Shown piece by piece: positions 35,257 through 35,334 of a stretch of 35,334 bases of DNA (its first letter is position 1; the number at the start of each line of letters is the position of its first letter). A model generated the notes under the pieces. The model had not been told where the DNA came from. It was given only the letters and a program-made list of their open reading frames with translations, and did no database searches. The DNA lies in assembly GCF_001434255.1 (NCBI RefSeq), contig NZ_AZEY01000032.1, positions 1 to 35,334 of the forward strand, given 5' to 3'. Source of the DNA: Lentilactobacillus diolivorans DSM 14421 (GTDB taxonomy: Bacteria > Bacillota > Bacilli > Lactobacillales > Lactobacillaceae). Both the position numbers and the translations under genes were made by a program.

Positions 35257-35334
35257 TTAGCGAACCCGTTTAATCATCGCAATGGCAATACCACCGACAA
35301 TCTCCATTCCAATTGCGAAGATAAAGATTGCATG
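35257..35334 (-). CDS. 3' end of a probable sugar transporter (partial)
   Basis: The last 25 codons of a minus-strand gene enter from the window edge: a hydrophobic helix 'IFIFAIGMEIVGGIAIAMIK' and a short basic tail RVR before TAA. This is the form of a final membrane helix of an MFS or GPH carrier. It lies 67 bases upstream of the GH30 gene on the same strand, so an operon is likely. Identity beyond that cannot be read. Confidence 0.55.
   Translation of the reverse strand, partial: HAIFIFAIGMEIVGGIAIAMIKRVR

Overview
The window looks like chromosome from a low-GC Gram-positive lactic acid bacterium of the Lactobacillaceae. The markers are a split, overlapping LacL/LacM beta-galactosidase, Gram-positive ribosome binding sites, cre-like CcpA sites, a KxYKxGKxW-type signal peptide and SLAP/DUF5776-like wall modules. 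Genus cannot be fixed from sequence reading alone; a heterofermentative lactobacillus (Lentilactobacillus/Levilactobacillus-like) is an inference. I see no rRNA, tRNA or CRISPR array.

Layout. (1) 155-8221: an esterase, two tandem S53 (kumamolisin-type) secreted proteases that sandwich a DUF3267 membrane protein, a TraX-family membrane protein, then a scar made of a truncated isochorismatase-type gene, a strong hairpin and a wrecked IS5-type transposase. (2) 8316-12782: a large secreted S8 (subtilisin/lactocepin-like) protease with C-terminal wall-binding modules. (3) 13231-16291: the lacLM operon with a cre site on its promoter. (4) 16630-19767: a TetR regulator with a palindrome at its own promoter, a divergent second copy of elongation factor 4 (LepA), and an SMR efflux protein with a structured leader. 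(5) 19808-24236: intergenic repeat elements around a pentoside cassette: an ArsR-type regulator broken by one in-frame stop, a divergent GH51 arabinofuranosidase and its MFS transporter. (6) 24243-26915: an NAD(P)-binding oxidoreductase, then divergent kdgK and KDPG aldolase. (7) 27014-29830: a three-gene exported operon made of a GH25 muramidase and two related secreted proteins of unknown function. (8) 29846-35334: uxuB-uxaC, a small unknown protein, a GH30 glycosidase and the 3' end of a probable sugar transporter.

How it fits together. UxaC, UxuB, KdgK and KDPG aldolase form most of the glucuronate route (glucuronate to fructuronate to mannonate, then KDG to KDPG to pyruvate plus glyceraldehyde-3-phosphate). 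Mannonate dehydratase (UxuA) is not in the window. A perfect palindrome, TAATATATTA, occurs twice at the kdgA promoter and once on the uxuB -10 box, suggesting one regulator for both loci. With GH30, GH51, LacLM and several cre-like sites, the region reads as a plant-polysaccharide and glycoside utilisation zone under carbon catabolite control, interleaved with secreted proteases and wall enzymes.

The most promising items are the TetR/EF4-paralogue/SMR cluster, the GH25 plus paired secreted proteins operon, the uronate operator set, the nonsense-mutated regulator, and the long-hairpin intergenic repeats.
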